The notes beneath the pieces were generated by a model. It did not search any database. It had not been told where the DNA came from and was given only the letters and a program-made list of their open reading frames with translations. The position numbers and the translations under genes are program-made. Below are positions 24,216 to 33,471 of a stretch of 64,000 nucleotides of DNA, piece after piece. Each line of letters begins with the position of its first letter. Within the stretch, counting starts at the first letter, position 1. The DNA is from Lachnospiraceae bacterium 28-4 (GTDB lineage: Bacteria; Bacillota; Clostridia; Lachnospirales; Lachnospiraceae): positions 388,128-452,127 of the forward strand of contig KE159598.1 of assembly GCA_000403275.2 (NCBI GenBank). The letters are read 5' to 3'.

Positions 24216-25169
24216 ATGGAAGAAATGAAGAAAATACCGATAGTTATGGATTTTGATACGGGGACGGATGATGCGGTGGCGCTTATTACCGCCCTGCTGC
24301 ACCGCGACATGCTGGATGTCTGCGCGGTTACGGCGGTGGCAGGAAATGTTCCGCTCGAGGCGACGGCAGCCAACACATTGAATATTGTGGATGCGCTCGG
24401 CCATACGGATATCCCGGTGGCGAAAGGCGCGGACAAACCGTTGAAAAGAGAACTGCATTGTGCCATTTCCCATGGAAAGACAGGGCTGGGAGATGTGATA
24501 GTGCCGGATTCCGAACGCGGATTTTATGAAAAAGATGCGGCGGACACTATTTATGAGGCGGCTCTGGCGCATGAGGGAGAACTGGTTGTGCTGGCTACCG
24601 GCCCCCAAACTAATATGGCGATCGCAATCCAGAGATACCCGGACATTGTAAAGCTGATCAAGCGGGTGTATATTATGGGCGGCTGCCTGGTAGGAGGAAA
24701 TATGACGCAGGCATCCGAATTCAATGCCTATGTGGATCCGGAGGCGATACAGATCCTTTTCCGCAGCGGATTGGATGTGGTCATGGTAGGGCTGGATGTC
24801 ACGCTTCAGACGGAACTTCCGATCTGGGCAAGGGACAGAGTGGAAGCGGCGGGAACGCCGGAAGCGAAGCTGGCAGTACAGGTGATGGATTTCATGATCA
24901 AGAGAAATAAAGAATTTGGCTATGATGTGGCGAATTTGCACGATGTGGTCGCATTCTGCGCTATCGTAAATCCTTCGGTTTTAAAACTGAAAAAATATTA
25001 TGTGGATGTGGAAACGGAAGGAACCATTACGAGAGGAATGACAGTGGCGGATTTCCGGGATGTATGTCCTGATAAGGAGAAAAATATTACCTGTGCGGAA
25101 GATATTGACGTAGAGGCGTTCTGGAACTGGTTTGTAGATGTTTTTGAAAAACGCGGCAAAAGGAGATAA
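24216..25169 (+). CDS. Inosine/uridine-preferring nucleoside hydrolase family protein
   Basis: The protein is 317 aa. The calcium-site signature DFDTGTDDA (Asp12, Asp14, Asp18, Asp19) is near the N-terminus, and a C-terminal NLHDVVAF provides the His/Asp pair of the active site. It should cleave the N-glycosidic bond of a ribonucleoside to give base plus ribose. The ATG follows AGGAGG by 8 bp. It lies in the ribokinase-BCCT-MFS operon, which supports a nucleoside salvage or catabolic role. Confidence 0.9.
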   Translation: MEEMKKIPIVMDFDTGTDDAVALITALLHRDMLDVCAVTAVAGNVPLEATAANTLNIVDALGHTDIPVAKGADKPLKRELHCAISHGKTGLGDVIVPDSERGFYEKDAADTIYEAALAHEGELVVLATGPQTNMAIAIQRYPDIVKLIKRVYIMGGCLVGGNMTQASEFNAYVDPEAIQILFRSGLDVVMVGLDVTLQTELPIWARDRVEAAGTPEAKLAVQVMDFMIKRNKEFGYDVANLHDVVAFCAIVNPSVLKLKKYYVDVETEGTITRGMTVADFRDVCPDKEKNITCAEDIDVEAFWNWFVDVFEKRGKRR

Positions 25170-25173
25170 ACAG

Positions 25174-26409
25174 ATGGGAAAAGGAAAACAAATGAACAAA
25201 TGGTTATTGCTGGTCGTGATCTGTCTGGGAGGAGGAATCATTTATATTTTTCCGTATATACAATATTCTTACTACGACAGCATGATGGCGGAAATGGGAC
25301 TTTCTAATGTACAGATGGGGAATTTGATGTCATTGTACGGGGCGCTGAACCTGATCGGCTATTTCTTCGGGGGCATGGTAGCGGACAAATTCAAATATAA
25401 ATATCTGATCACATTTTCACTGATCGGAACCGGTATTTCTGGTTTTGTTTTTGCTTCGGCTCCTCCTTATGCCGTGCTGCTGGCAGTTTCGGCATTCTGG
25501 TCGATCACTACGGTATTTACTTATTGGCCGGCGATGATGAAGGCGGTAAAACTGTTGGGAAGCCAGGACGAGCAGGGAAAAATGTTCGGTTTCCGGGAAG
25601 CAGGATTTTCGTTGATGTCCCTTATTTTCACATCGGTAGGACTGGTGATTTTTAACGGGACAGGAGAAAAATTCTCTAATCTTCTGATCTTTTACAGCAT
25701 CGTATATATTCTGTGCGGTCTGGCGAGCTTGTTCCTGTTGCCCGGCCAGGACGATGCGGACACGAAGAATGAAAATTCGGTGTTCTATGGTTTGGGATAT
25801 GTGTTGAAATCGCCGAAAGTATGGGTTGCGGGCGGAGTGATCTTCTTTGCCTACTCGGTAGGAATTACCCTTGGCAAATTTGCTCCGTATTTAACGGGCG
25901 TGTTCAAAATGAGCGTTTCCGTTGCAGCGATGGTTTCTATTATTAATGAATATGCGATTCCAAACGGAGGAGCGGTTGCGGGCGGTTTGCTGGTGGATAA
26001 GGCAAAATCCAGCTCGAAAGTGATTCTGGTCGGATTTATCCTGATGGGCATTCTTTTGACAGGATTTGTAGCGGTACCGGGAGAGGCAAGCCTGCTGTAT
26101 GTAGTTATTACGCTCGGCTTCTCTATCAAGCTGATGCAGTCCGCGCTGCGCGGGATCTACTTTGTACCCGTATCGGAGATCGGTATTCCTGATAAATATA
26201 TAGGAACCGCGATCGGCGTAATCAGCGTGATCGGCTTTTTGCCCGATGCTTTTCTGCAGACCGTATGGGGAAGCATCCTGGACAGCCACGAAATTGAAGC
26301 AGGTTATAAGATGATGTTCAGTACATTGATCGTATTCTGCGTCGTTGGTGCAGTTCTCACCGTAGTTTTGAAAAAAATGGTGGACAGCCGGAAGCAAGCG
26401 GAAGAGTAA
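25174..26409 (+). CDS. Major facilitator superfamily transporter
   Basis: The protein is about 411 aa with roughly 12 membrane segments. It contains the MFS loop 2-3 pattern GGMVADKFKYKYLI. The start at 25174 follows AAGGAGAT; the upstream ATG lies inside the nucleoside hydrolase gene. The substrate is not evident. As the last gene of the nucleoside cassette, it may import a nucleoside or sugar or export the freed base. Confidence 0.82.
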   Translation: MGKGKQMNKWLLLVVICLGGGIIYIFPYIQYSYYDSMMAEMGLSNVQMGNLMSLYGALNLIGYFFGGMVADKFKYKYLITFSLIGTGISGFVFASAPPYAVLLAVSAFWSITTVFTYWPAMMKAVKLLGSQDEQGKMFGFREAGFSLMSLIFTSVGLVIFNGTGEKFSNLLIFYSIVYILCGLASLFLLPGQDDADTKNENSVFYGLGYVLKSPKVWVAGGVIFFAYSVGITLGKFAPYLTGVFKMSVSVAAMVSIINEYAIPNGGAVAGGLLVDKAKSSSKVILVGFILMGILLTGFVAVPGEASLLYVVITLGFSIKLMQSALRGIYFVPVSEIGIPDKYIGTAIGVISVIGFLPDAFLQTVWGSILDSHEIEAGYKMMFSTLIVFCVVGAVLTVVLKKMVDSRKQAEE

Positions 26410-26475
26410 AAAAGAAATATCCGTAAAAGAGGAAAGAGGCCTCCGGCGGATAAAAGGAAGCGGATGAAAAAGAAG

Positions 26476-26514
26476 CCCCGCAGTCTGTCATATGATACAA
26501 GGCAGACTGCGGGG
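26476..26514. terminator. Bidirectional terminator
   Basis: CCCCGCAGTCTG (26476-26487) pairs with CAGACTGCGGGG (26503-26514). A T-rich run follows on the minus strand and a weaker A/T run on the plus strand. It separates the MFS gene from the convergent chemoreceptor gene. Confidence 0.8.
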
Positions 26515-26520
26515 AATTTA

Positions 26521-28551
26521 TTAACAAAGTTCGAATTTTTTTACCATTTGATTTAATATCTCGGCCTGCGAAGCCAGTTCTTCCGAAGTGGCGGAAGTTT
26601 CCTGGGAGGCGGCGGAATTATCCTGGATTCCGCGGGCGATCTCTTCAATGCCGATCTGGAGCTGCTTCATGTTTTCTGCCTGGACAGCCGCATCTGCCGC
26701 TGTTTCCTGAATCATTTCATTGACATGTTTTATGGCGCTTACGGATTCCTGGAGCGAGTCCATGGTATCAACGGCAATCGCATTTCCTTTGTTGATTTCC
26801 CTGATGGAGATTTCGATCAGTTCTTTTGTATTATTCGCTGCTTTGGAGCTTTCCAATGCGAGTTTCCCGATTTCATCGGCAACTACGGCAAAGCCTTTTC
26901 CTGCTTCGCCGGCGCGGGCGGCTTCAATGGAAGCGTTTAACGACAAAAGGTTTGTCTGGGAGGCAATGTCTTCGATCGTCTGGATGATCCCGACGACTTT
27001 CTGGGAAGTAATGTGGATCTCATTCATGGCATCTATCATACGCTTCATTTTTCCCTGGTTCTGCTCAATCATGGCAGCAGCCTGTGAGGTTGCTTTGGCG
27101 GAGACTTCCGCTCCGGTCCGGCTGTTATCTACCTGCTCCGTGACGGTGGTAGTGGTGGCTGTCAGCTGTTCGATGGCAGCGGCTTGCTGTTCGGCTCCTT
27201 CCGCCAGCATTTGCGAAGCGGAGGCGAGTTCGGCGGCTCCGACGGATACCCTTTCCGAACTTTCATGGATTCCCACCATAACCTGGTTCATCGAATCGGA
27301 AATATTAAGCAGGGCAGTCTTTATTTTTTGGAATTCACCGGAATATTCGTGTTTCAGGTGGATGCTTAGTTTTCCATCGGCGATTTGGGAGAGCGTTTCC
27401 GCCGTTTCATCTATGTATGCGATATATTCTTTCAAACGGTTGACCGTCTTTTGTATCGATTCGCCCAGTTCGCCGATTTCATTTTCGCTTGTTATATGAA
27501 GGGAGACATCCAGGTTTCCGTCGGCAAGCTGCTGTGCGGTATGGTTCAGGGCCAAAATCGGTTTGGTTATGTTTTTGGCGCTTTTGTTGATGCGAACCGC
27601 GATCAGTATAATACCGACTGTGAAAATAATGACCAGCGCAAAAATCATTGCCGTCAGCGTTTCGTAATATTCCAATCCAGGGAGGCTGCTCAGCACAACA
27701 TATCCGGTGTCTCCGGCATGCTGCAGGAAACCGTATTTTGCAGAGCCTCCTGTTTTGTATTTTAAAAATTCGCTGTTCTTTGACAGGATTGCGTCAGCGA
27801 CGTTTTGGGACGTGTCCGTATCCTTGATATTTTTCTGTACGATGTCGCTCTGCGGATGGTAAAGGAAGATGCCGCCTTCCGATAATAACAGGGTATATCC
27901 GTTGCGGCCGATTTTATATTCTTTCATGACTTCCGTCATATGATCCAATGAGATGTCCATGCCTACCGCGCCGAGAACGTCCCCAGTGGCATCGTCATAG
28001 ACCGGGGCTGCCGCGCTTAAGATCATCTTTCCGGTAGAGGAATCTACATATGGCTCCGTCAGGACTGTTTTCTTTTCCGTAATGCATCCGTACCATCCCC
28101 GACCTGTAATATCCCAGCCTTTTTCGCTTTTAAAGCCATCGGATTGTGCCAGCGTGCTTGCGTCAAGATCGGAGACCCATACTGCCATGACGTTTTCGGT
28201 ATCGGTGTTTGCAATGTTTACGAGATTTTCCATAACTGTATCCATTTTGGGGGATTGCCAGAAATCGCCGAAGGATGCTGCCTCCAGCATCAGGCTTTTA
28301 ATTTCGGGATTGCCGGCCAGCTGTTCCGTGCTTTTTGTATACTGCTCCAAAAAACCGGTCAGTTGGTTTGCGGCCGCTTTGGATTCCTGTATCAGTTCGG
28401 ATTTTTTGGAAGCAAGGCTGAGCCATCCCACCATGCAGATTGCCACAACTGCTATGAGCAGCAGTACAAGAATGACGCTTCCGCCGATCTGGTGTAAGAT
28501 TTCTTCCGTAATTTTTTTCTTTGATTGGTTTTCTTTTTTATGTTGATTCAT
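26521..28551 (-). CDS. Methyl-accepting chemotaxis protein with a Cache sensor
   Basis: The protein is about 676 aa. A transmembrane helix (about 25-47) and a second (about 315-337) flank a dCache-like sensor with ISLDHMTEVMKEYKIGRNGY. A HAMP region and a long signalling coiled coil follow, with the conserved hairpin tip EAARAGEAGKGFAVVADEIGKLA. The start at 28551 follows GGGAGGTG; the longer frame lacks a site. It lies divergent from the aldolase operon, so it may sense a ligand related to the microcompartment substrate, but nothing in the sequence proves that. Confidence 0.92.
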   Translation of the reverse strand: MNQHKKENQSKKKITEEILHQIGGSVILVLLLIAVVAICMVGWLSLASKKSELIQESKAAANQLTGFLEQYTKSTEQLAGNPEIKSLMLEAASFGDFWQSPKMDTVMENLVNIANTDTENVMAVWVSDLDASTLAQSDGFKSEKGWDITGRGWYGCITEKKTVLTEPYVDSSTGKMILSAAAPVYDDATGDVLGAVGMDISLDHMTEVMKEYKIGRNGYTLLLSEGGIFLYHPQSDIVQKNIKDTDTSQNVADAILSKNSEFLKYKTGGSAKYGFLQHAGDTGYVVLSSLPGLEYYETLTAMIFALVIIFTVGIILIAVRINKSAKNITKPILALNHTAQQLADGNLDVSLHITSENEIGELGESIQKTVNRLKEYIAYIDETAETLSQIADGKLSIHLKHEYSGEFQKIKTALLNISDSMNQVMVGIHESSERVSVGAAELASASQMLAEGAEQQAAAIEQLTATTTTVTEQVDNSRTGAEVSAKATSQAAAMIEQNQGKMKRMIDAMNEIHITSQKVVGIIQTIEDIASQTNLLSLNASIEAARAGEAGKGFAVVADEIGKLALESSKAANNTKELIEISIREINKGNAIAVDTMDSLQESVSAIKHVNEMIQETAADAAVQAENMKQLQIGIEEIARGIQDNSAASQETSATSEELASQAEILNQMVKKFELC

Positions 28552-28647
28552 AACCCACCTCCCTATGTGTGCTTTCTTAATAAAATTATTGTACATCTGT
28601 TGAGTTCGTAATACAATGAAAACTTTATTTTTGAATCATATTCCACA

Positions 28648-28686
28648 CAAAAACAAGTTGACTTATGTTGTTTTTGGTGGTATTAT
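28648..28686 (+). promoter_or_regulatory. Promoter and overlapping operator of the second microcompartment operon
   Basis: TTGACT (28658-28663), a 17-bp spacer and TATTAT (28681-28686) form the promoter. The perfect inverted repeat CAAAAACAA (28648-28656) / TTGTTTTTG (28668-28676) spans the -35 box, a typical repressor site. The same -35 GTTGACT and A-rich CAAAAACAA occur at the first operon promoter. Confidence 0.72.
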
Positions 28687-28747
28687 GAAAGAACAAACAA
28701 CAGAAAACCAATATTTTGCATATAAATCTAAGGAGGATAAGGGAATT

Positions 28748-29554
28748 ATGCTGAATGAGTATGAAATTAAGAAAGAAATGTGTGAAATTGGCAGGAGAGT
28801 TTACAACCGGGGCATGGTGGCAGCCAATGACGGTAACTTTTCCGTGAAACTGAACGACAACGAATTTCTTTGCACGCCGACTGGTGTGAGCAAGGGATTT
28901 ATGACGCCTGAATATATCTGCAAGGTGGATGCGGAAGGCAAAGTGATCCAGGCGAACAAAGGTTTTAAGCCCTCTTCCGAGATTAAGATGCATATGAGGG
29001 TATATAAAGAGAGGCCGGATGTGCAGTCGGTAGTGCATGCTCATCCCCTGTATGCTACCAGCTTTGCGATCGCGGGTATTCCGCTGACACAGCCTATTAT
29101 GCCGGAAGCGGTTATCTCTTTGGGCTGCGTGCCGATCGCTGAATACGGCACGCCTTCCACCAATGAAATTCCCGATGCGGTTTCCAAATATTTGCAGTAT
29201 TATGACGCGGTGCTTTTGGAAAATCATGGTGCGCTGGCATATGCCGATTCCCTTTTGGCGGCATACCATAAAATGGAATCCGTAGAGTTTTATGCTCGTT
29301 TATTATATCAGTCAAAAGTTCTCGGCGGGCCGAAGGAATTATCCCCGGCGCAGGTTGAGAGATTATATGAAATCAGAAGACAGTTCGGCATGACCGGAAA
29401 GCATCCGGCGGATCTGTGTCCGAACAAAAAAGCCGGCAAGCCGAGCTGCCATAGCTGCAGCGGTTCCTGTGGAGGCGCATCTTCCGACGGCAAAGCGGAT
29501 GCGGATCTGGTAGCTTCGATTACAAAGAAAGTGATGGAGCAGTTAGGCTTATAA
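28748..29554 (+). CDS. Class II aldolase (fuculose/ribulose-phosphate aldolase type) with a C-terminal encapsulation peptide
   Basis: The protein is 268 aa. The aldolase domain (about 1-215) has the catalytic Glu78 (SSEIKMH) and zinc ligands His97 and His99 (HAHPLY) and His160 (ENHGALA). It should split a ketose-1-phosphate into DHAP and an aldehyde such as lactaldehyde. A Cys-rich linker (PSCHSCSGSCGG) leads to a terminal amphipathic helix, ADADLVASITKKVMEQLGL, typical of microcompartment targeting. The start at 28748 is chosen because AGGAGG lies at 28731 and the -10 box of the operon lies inside the longer frame. It is the first gene of the operon. No isomerase or kinase for fucose or rhamnose is in the window. 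Confidence 0.88.
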   Translation: MLNEYEIKKEMCEIGRRVYNRGMVAANDGNFSVKLNDNEFLCTPTGVSKGFMTPEYICKVDAEGKVIQANKGFKPSSEIKMHMRVYKERPDVQSVVHAHPLYATSFAIAGIPLTQPIMPEAVISLGCVPIAEYGTPSTNEIPDAVSKYLQYYDAVLLENHGALAYADSLLAAYHKMESVEFYARLLYQSKVLGGPKELSPAQVERLYEIRRQFGMTGKHPADLCPNKKAGKPSCHSCSGSCGGASSDGKADADLVASITKKVMEQLGL

Positions 29555-29580
29555 TATGAAGACAGGAAGGAATACAGGCC

Positions 29581-30048
29581 ATGAATGAAGAGCTGATCTG
29601 TCAGGTGGTGGAAAAAGCGGTCAGAGAAGCGGGCAAGGCTGTCATGACGCTGGAAACGGCGAAAAAGCTGATCGACATGGTGGAGAAAAAAGCGGAAGAA
29701 ATGGGGATCGCCGTTATCATCGCGGTTGCCGATAAGGCCGCAAGGCCCGTCGCCATCCACTGCATGGACGATGCGTACATAGCCAGCTTTGACATCGCTC
29801 TGAACAAGGCGTATACATCCGCAGGGCTGAAAATGTCCACGGCAGAACTTTCCCGGCTCAGCGGGCCGGGTCAGCCCCTTTACGGCATCCAGCATACCAA
29901 CGAAGGGAAGATTGTCATTTTCGGAGGCGGAGAAGTGCTGGAGGCAAACGGGCGGATAGCGGGCGCTCTGGGCGTAAGCGGCGGAACGCTGGAACAGGAT
30001 ACCTATCTTGCCGCATACGGGCGGGAAGTGTTTGCCCGGATCGAATAG
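29581..30048 (+). CDS. GlcG/HbpS-like (PduO C-terminal type) protein
   Basis: The protein is 155 aa. Residues about 20-150 match the GlcG/HbpS fold (IIAVADKAARPVAIHCMDDAY and GGGEVLEANGRIAGALGVSGG). Related domains bind heme or cobalamin-like cofactors or form the C-terminus of PduO. The N-terminal helix MNEELICQVVEKAVREAG looks like an encapsulation peptide. The role in this compartment is unknown. It lies between the aldolase and the aldehyde dehydrogenase. Confidence 0.82.
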   Translation: MNEELICQVVEKAVREAGKAVMTLETAKKLIDMVEKKAEEMGIAVIIAVADKAARPVAIHCMDDAYIASFDIALNKAYTSAGLKMSTAELSRLSGPGQPLYGIQHTNEGKIVIFGGGEVLEANGRIAGALGVSGGTLEQDTYLAAYGREVFARIE

Positions 30049-30119
30049 ATCCGGTGATCAAATAGGCCCGGTGATAGAAACAAGCCATATAAGTCATAAA
30101 AGAAAGGGATGATAAAGCG

Positions 30120-31508
30120 GTGGCAGTAAGTGAACAACTGGTACAGGACGTGGTAAAAGAAGTTGTTGCCAAACTTCAGATCAATGCCGATGTCAGCGGA
30201 AGCAAAGGAGTATTCGCGGACATGAATTCGGCGATCGAAGCGGCAAAACAGGCACAGAAAAAAGTGCAGAAGATGTCCATGGACCAAAGGGAAAAGATTA
30301 TTACGATTATTAGAAGAAAGACGAAAGAAAATGCCGAAATTCTGGCGCGGATGGGCGTACAGGAAACAGGCATGGGAAACGTGGGCCATAAAATATTAAA
30401 GCATCATCTGGTAGCGGAGAGAACGCCGGGGACGGAAGATATTACGACAACGGCCTGGTCCGGCGACCGGGGACTGACCCTGGTGGAAATGGGACCTTTC
30501 GGAGTTATCGGGGCGATTACCCCTTGTACGAACCCTACCGAAACGATTATCTGCAATACCATGGGTATGCTGGCGGGCGGCAACACGGTAGTGTTCAATC
30601 CCCATCCGGCAGCGATCAAGACTTCTATATTCGCGGTAAATATGCTGAATGAGGCTTCCCTTGAAGCGGGGGGACCGGATGCGATCGCATGTACGGTGGA
30701 AAACCCAACATTGGAAACGAGCAATATTATGATGAAACATAAAGATATTTCCCTGCTTGTGGCAACAGGCGGCCCCGGAGTGGTAACGGCCGTCCTTTCC
30801 TCCGGCAAGAGAGGCATCGGGGCAGGAGCGGGCAACCCTCCGGCGCTGGTGGACGAAACAGCGGATATACGGAAAGCGGCGGAAGATATCGTAAACGGAT
30901 GTACGTTCGACAACAACCTTCCGTGCATCGCCGAAAAAGAGATCGTGGCGGTGGAGAGCGTGGCCGACGAACTGATGCATTATATGATCAGCGAACAGGG
31001 CTGCTACAGGATCAGCAAGGAAGAGCAGGATAAGCTGACCGGCGTGGTTCTGACTTCCAAAGGATTGAACAGGAAGTGCGTGGGAAGAAGCGCAAAAGTA
31101 CTGCTTTCCATGATCGGGGTTGAAGTACCGGACAATATCCGGTGTATCGTGTTTGAAGGAGAAAAAGAGCATCCTCTGATTTCGGAAGAACTGATGATGC
31201 CGATCCTTGGAATCGTAAAGGCAAAGGACTTCGAAGATGCGGTGGAAAAAGCGGTCTGGCTGGAGCACGGCAACCGGCATTCGGCGCATATCCATTCGAA
31301 AAATGTGGATAATATCACGAAATATGCGAAAGCCATCGACACAGCGATCCTTGTAAAGAACGCGCCTTCCTATGCGGCGCTGGGTTTCGGCGGAGAAGGC
31401 TACTGTACCTTCACGATTGCCAGCAGGACGGGCGAAGGCCTGACGAGCGCCAGCGCATTCACGAAAAGAAGACGCTGCGTAATGTCGGACAGTCTTTGCA
31501 TCAGATAG
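30120..31508 (+). CDS. pduP: CoA-acylating aldehyde dehydrogenase, PduP type
   Basis: The protein is 462 aa with a GTG start behind AAGGGATGA. The N-terminal helix SEQLVQDVVKEVVAKL is a typical PduP encapsulation peptide. The dehydrogenase domain has the catalytic Cys269 (NNLPCIAE) and the family segment GPFGVIGAITPCTNP. It should convert the aldehyde made by the diol dehydratase into acyl-CoA with NAD+ reduction. Its acyl-CoA product would feed PduL downstream, and the NADH would be reoxidised by the alcohol dehydrogenase next door. Confidence 0.93.
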   Translation: MAVSEQLVQDVVKEVVAKLQINADVSGSKGVFADMNSAIEAAKQAQKKVQKMSMDQREKIITIIRRKTKENAEILARMGVQETGMGNVGHKILKHHLVAERTPGTEDITTTAWSGDRGLTLVEMGPFGVIGAITPCTNPTETIICNTMGMLAGGNTVVFNPHPAAIKTSIFAVNMLNEASLEAGGPDAIACTVENPTLETSNIMMKHKDISLLVATGGPGVVTAVLSSGKRGIGAGAGNPPALVDETADIRKAAEDIVNGCTFDNNLPCIAEKEIVAVESVADELMHYMISEQGCYRISKEEQDKLTGVVLTSKGLNRKCVGRSAKVLLSMIGVEVPDNIRCIVFEGEKEHPLISEELMMPILGIVKAKDFEDAVEKAVWLEHGNRHSAHIHSKNVDNITKYAKAIDTAILVKNAPSYAALGFGGEGYCTFTIASRTGEGLTSASAFTKRRRCVMSDSLCIR

Positions 31509-31541
31509 CAATAGTCATAAAAAGAAAAGAAGGAGGCGGCT

Positions 31542-32762
31542 ATGAGCAATATAAATAAGATCGATGCGATCGATGTGGAAGCGGTGGTAAAACAGGTGCT
31601 GGAGAGCATGGCGGGCTTTGGCACGGACAGTTCAGGCACCGCATCGCCGGCAGGACAGATACCGAAAACGGCGAGAGTTGCCATGCTGACCGCATTGGAA
31701 AAATATGAAGTAAAGGAATTCCCCATGCCGGAAGTCGGGGACGGGGACATCCTTGTAAAGGTAGAAGGCTGCGGTATTTGCGGCACCGACGCCCATGAGT
31801 TCAAAAGAGATCCTTTCGGCTTAATTCCGGTGGCATTGGGCCATGAAGGAACCGGCGAAATCGTAAAGATGGGCAAGAACGTAAAAAAAGACAGCGCAGG
31901 AAAGCCCTTAAAGGTTGGGGACAAAGTAGTTACCTGCATGATCTTCAAAGATAATCCGGACATTACTATGTTTGACCTGAATAAACAGAACGTAGGAGGC
32001 GCCGACGTATACGGGCTTCTTCCCGACGACGATATTCACTTGAACGGGTGGTTTTCCGATTACATATTGATCCGTGAAGGTTCCACAGTGTTCAATGTCA
32101 GCGACTTGGATCTGAAGTCAAGGATTTTGATTGAGCCTTGTGCCGTGCTGATTCATGCGGTGGAACGGGCGAAGACGACAGGAATCCTCCGTTTCAACAG
32201 CAGAGTGGTTGTACAGGGCTGCGGGCCGATCGGCCTGATCTGTATCGCTGTGCTGCGCACGATGGGCATCGAGAACATCGTAGCGGTGGACGGAGAACAG
32301 AAACGTCTTGATTTTGCAAAGGAAATGGGCGCGGAAAGATCGGTCAACTTCAAAGACCATAAAGGAATCGAGGCGCTGGCAAAGGCGGTAGAGAATGCGT
32401 TCGGCGGATATCCGGCAGATTTTGCATTCCAGTGTACGGGTTCCCCGGCGGCACATTCCAATATTTATAAATTTATCCGCAACGGCGGCGGCTTGTGTGA
32501 ATTAGGTTTCTTTATTAACGGCGGAGATGCGACGATCAATCCTCATTTTGACATCTGTTCCAAAGAGATCACCACGGTAGGCTCCTGGGTATATACCTTA
32601 AGGGATTATGCAACTACTTTCGATTTCTTAAAGAGGGCGAAGGGGATCGGGCTTCCGGTCGATAAGCTGATCACTCATGAATTCCCGTTGGACCAGATCA
32701 ACGAGGCGCATGTGACGAACTTGAAAATGGAAGGTTTGAAGATAGCGATCATCAATAAATAG
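31542..32762 (+). CDS. Zinc-type (MDR) alcohol dehydrogenase with N-terminal encapsulation helix
   Basis: The protein is 406 aa. An N-terminal helix, VEAVVKQVLESMAGF, resembles encapsulation peptides and is followed by an S/G/A linker. The medium-chain dehydrogenase domain has GCGICGTDAHE and GHEGTGEIV for the catalytic zinc and a GCGPIGLICIAVL nucleotide fold. It probably reduces the aldehyde to the alcohol, regenerating NAD+, or acts in the reverse on lactaldehyde/propanediol. Many Pdu and Eut systems use an iron-type enzyme (PduQ/EutG) instead. ATG follows AAGGAGG. Confidence 0.88.
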   Translation: MSNINKIDAIDVEAVVKQVLESMAGFGTDSSGTASPAGQIPKTARVAMLTALEKYEVKEFPMPEVGDGDILVKVEGCGICGTDAHEFKRDPFGLIPVALGHEGTGEIVKMGKNVKKDSAGKPLKVGDKVVTCMIFKDNPDITMFDLNKQNVGGADVYGLLPDDDIHLNGWFSDYILIREGSTVFNVSDLDLKSRILIEPCAVLIHAVERAKTTGILRFNSRVVVQGCGPIGLICIAVLRTMGIENIVAVDGEQKRLDFAKEMGAERSVNFKDHKGIEALAKAVENAFGGYPADFAFQCTGSPAAHSNIYKFIRNGGGLCELGFFINGGDATINPHFDICSKEITTVGSWVYTLRDYATTFDFLKRAKGIGLPVDKLITHEFPLDQINEAHVTNLKMEGLKIAIINK

Positions 32763-32778
32763 GAAGTGGAGTTAAGGT

Positions 32779-33093
32779 ATGGGAGAAGCAGTAGGTATCA
32801 TAGAGGTATTCGGACTTGCAACAGCATTTGCTGCAGCGGACGCAGGATGCAAAGCCGCCCAGGTAACGATTGAGAATTTCGATAAAAATAAACCGGCCAA
32901 TGCGGATGCTCTTCCCGTGCCGCTTATCGTAATGATCAAATTCCGCGGAACCATATCGGATGTCAGGGCGGCCGTCGCAGCGGCAAAGCAAAGGGCGGAA
33001 GAACTCGCCGGAGTCGTGGCGACCCACGAGATCGCAAGCCCAGAGGAAGATACGGAAAAAATGCTTAGACTTAGCGGTATGGATAAGGTATAA
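32779..33093 (+). CDS. Microcompartment shell protein BMC-H (PduK/CcmK-like)
   Basis: The protein is 104 aa, a single BMC domain beginning [20 protein letters not shown], with a longer loop and a charged C-terminal tail. It forms a hexameric shell facet. It is the first of four consecutive BMC-H genes and is the most divergent of them together with the one at 33472. Confidence 0.9.
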   Translation: MGEAVGIIEVFGLATAFAAADAGCKAAQVTIENFDKNKPANADALPVPLIVMIKFRGTISDVRAAVAAAKQRAEELAGVVATHEIASPEEDTEKMLRLSGMDKV

Positions 33094-33125
33094 TAAAAAA
33101 AGAAAACAGCAATAGGAGGATTATA

Positions 33126-33401
33126 ATGGCACAATTAGCATTAGGCATGATAGAGACAAGAGGACTCACAGCGGCGATTGAAGCATCGGACGCAATGATC
33201 AAGGCAGCGGAGGTTACTCTGATCGGAACAGAAAAGATCGGTTCCGGACTGGTAACGGTTATGGTACGCGGAGATGTAGGTGCCGTAAAGGCGGCGGTAG
33301 AAGCGGGCAGCGTAAGGGCGGCAAGCCTTGGCGAACTGGTGGCCACACATGTAATACCGAGACCCCACAGCGACGTAGAAAAAATTTTACCGCTTATTTA
33401 A
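33126..33401 (+). CDS. Microcompartment shell protein BMC-H (PduA/PduJ-like)
   Basis: The protein is 91 aa: a canonical BMC-H domain ([56 protein letters not shown]). This short type forms the main hexameric facets with a small central pore. It is very similar to the core of the protein at 33931-34209, so the two are recent duplicates. AGGAGG precedes the start. Confidence 0.93.
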   Translation: MAQLALGMIETRGLTAAIEASDAMIKAAEVTLIGTEKIGSGLVTVMVRGDVGAVKAAVEAGSVRAASLGELVATHVIPRPHSDVEKILPLI

Positions 33402-33471
33402 TCCCGGCGCCATGGTGGAGAGAAGAAGAAAGTTGCTATGCGCGAAAAATTGCGCAGGAATGAGGTGAATC

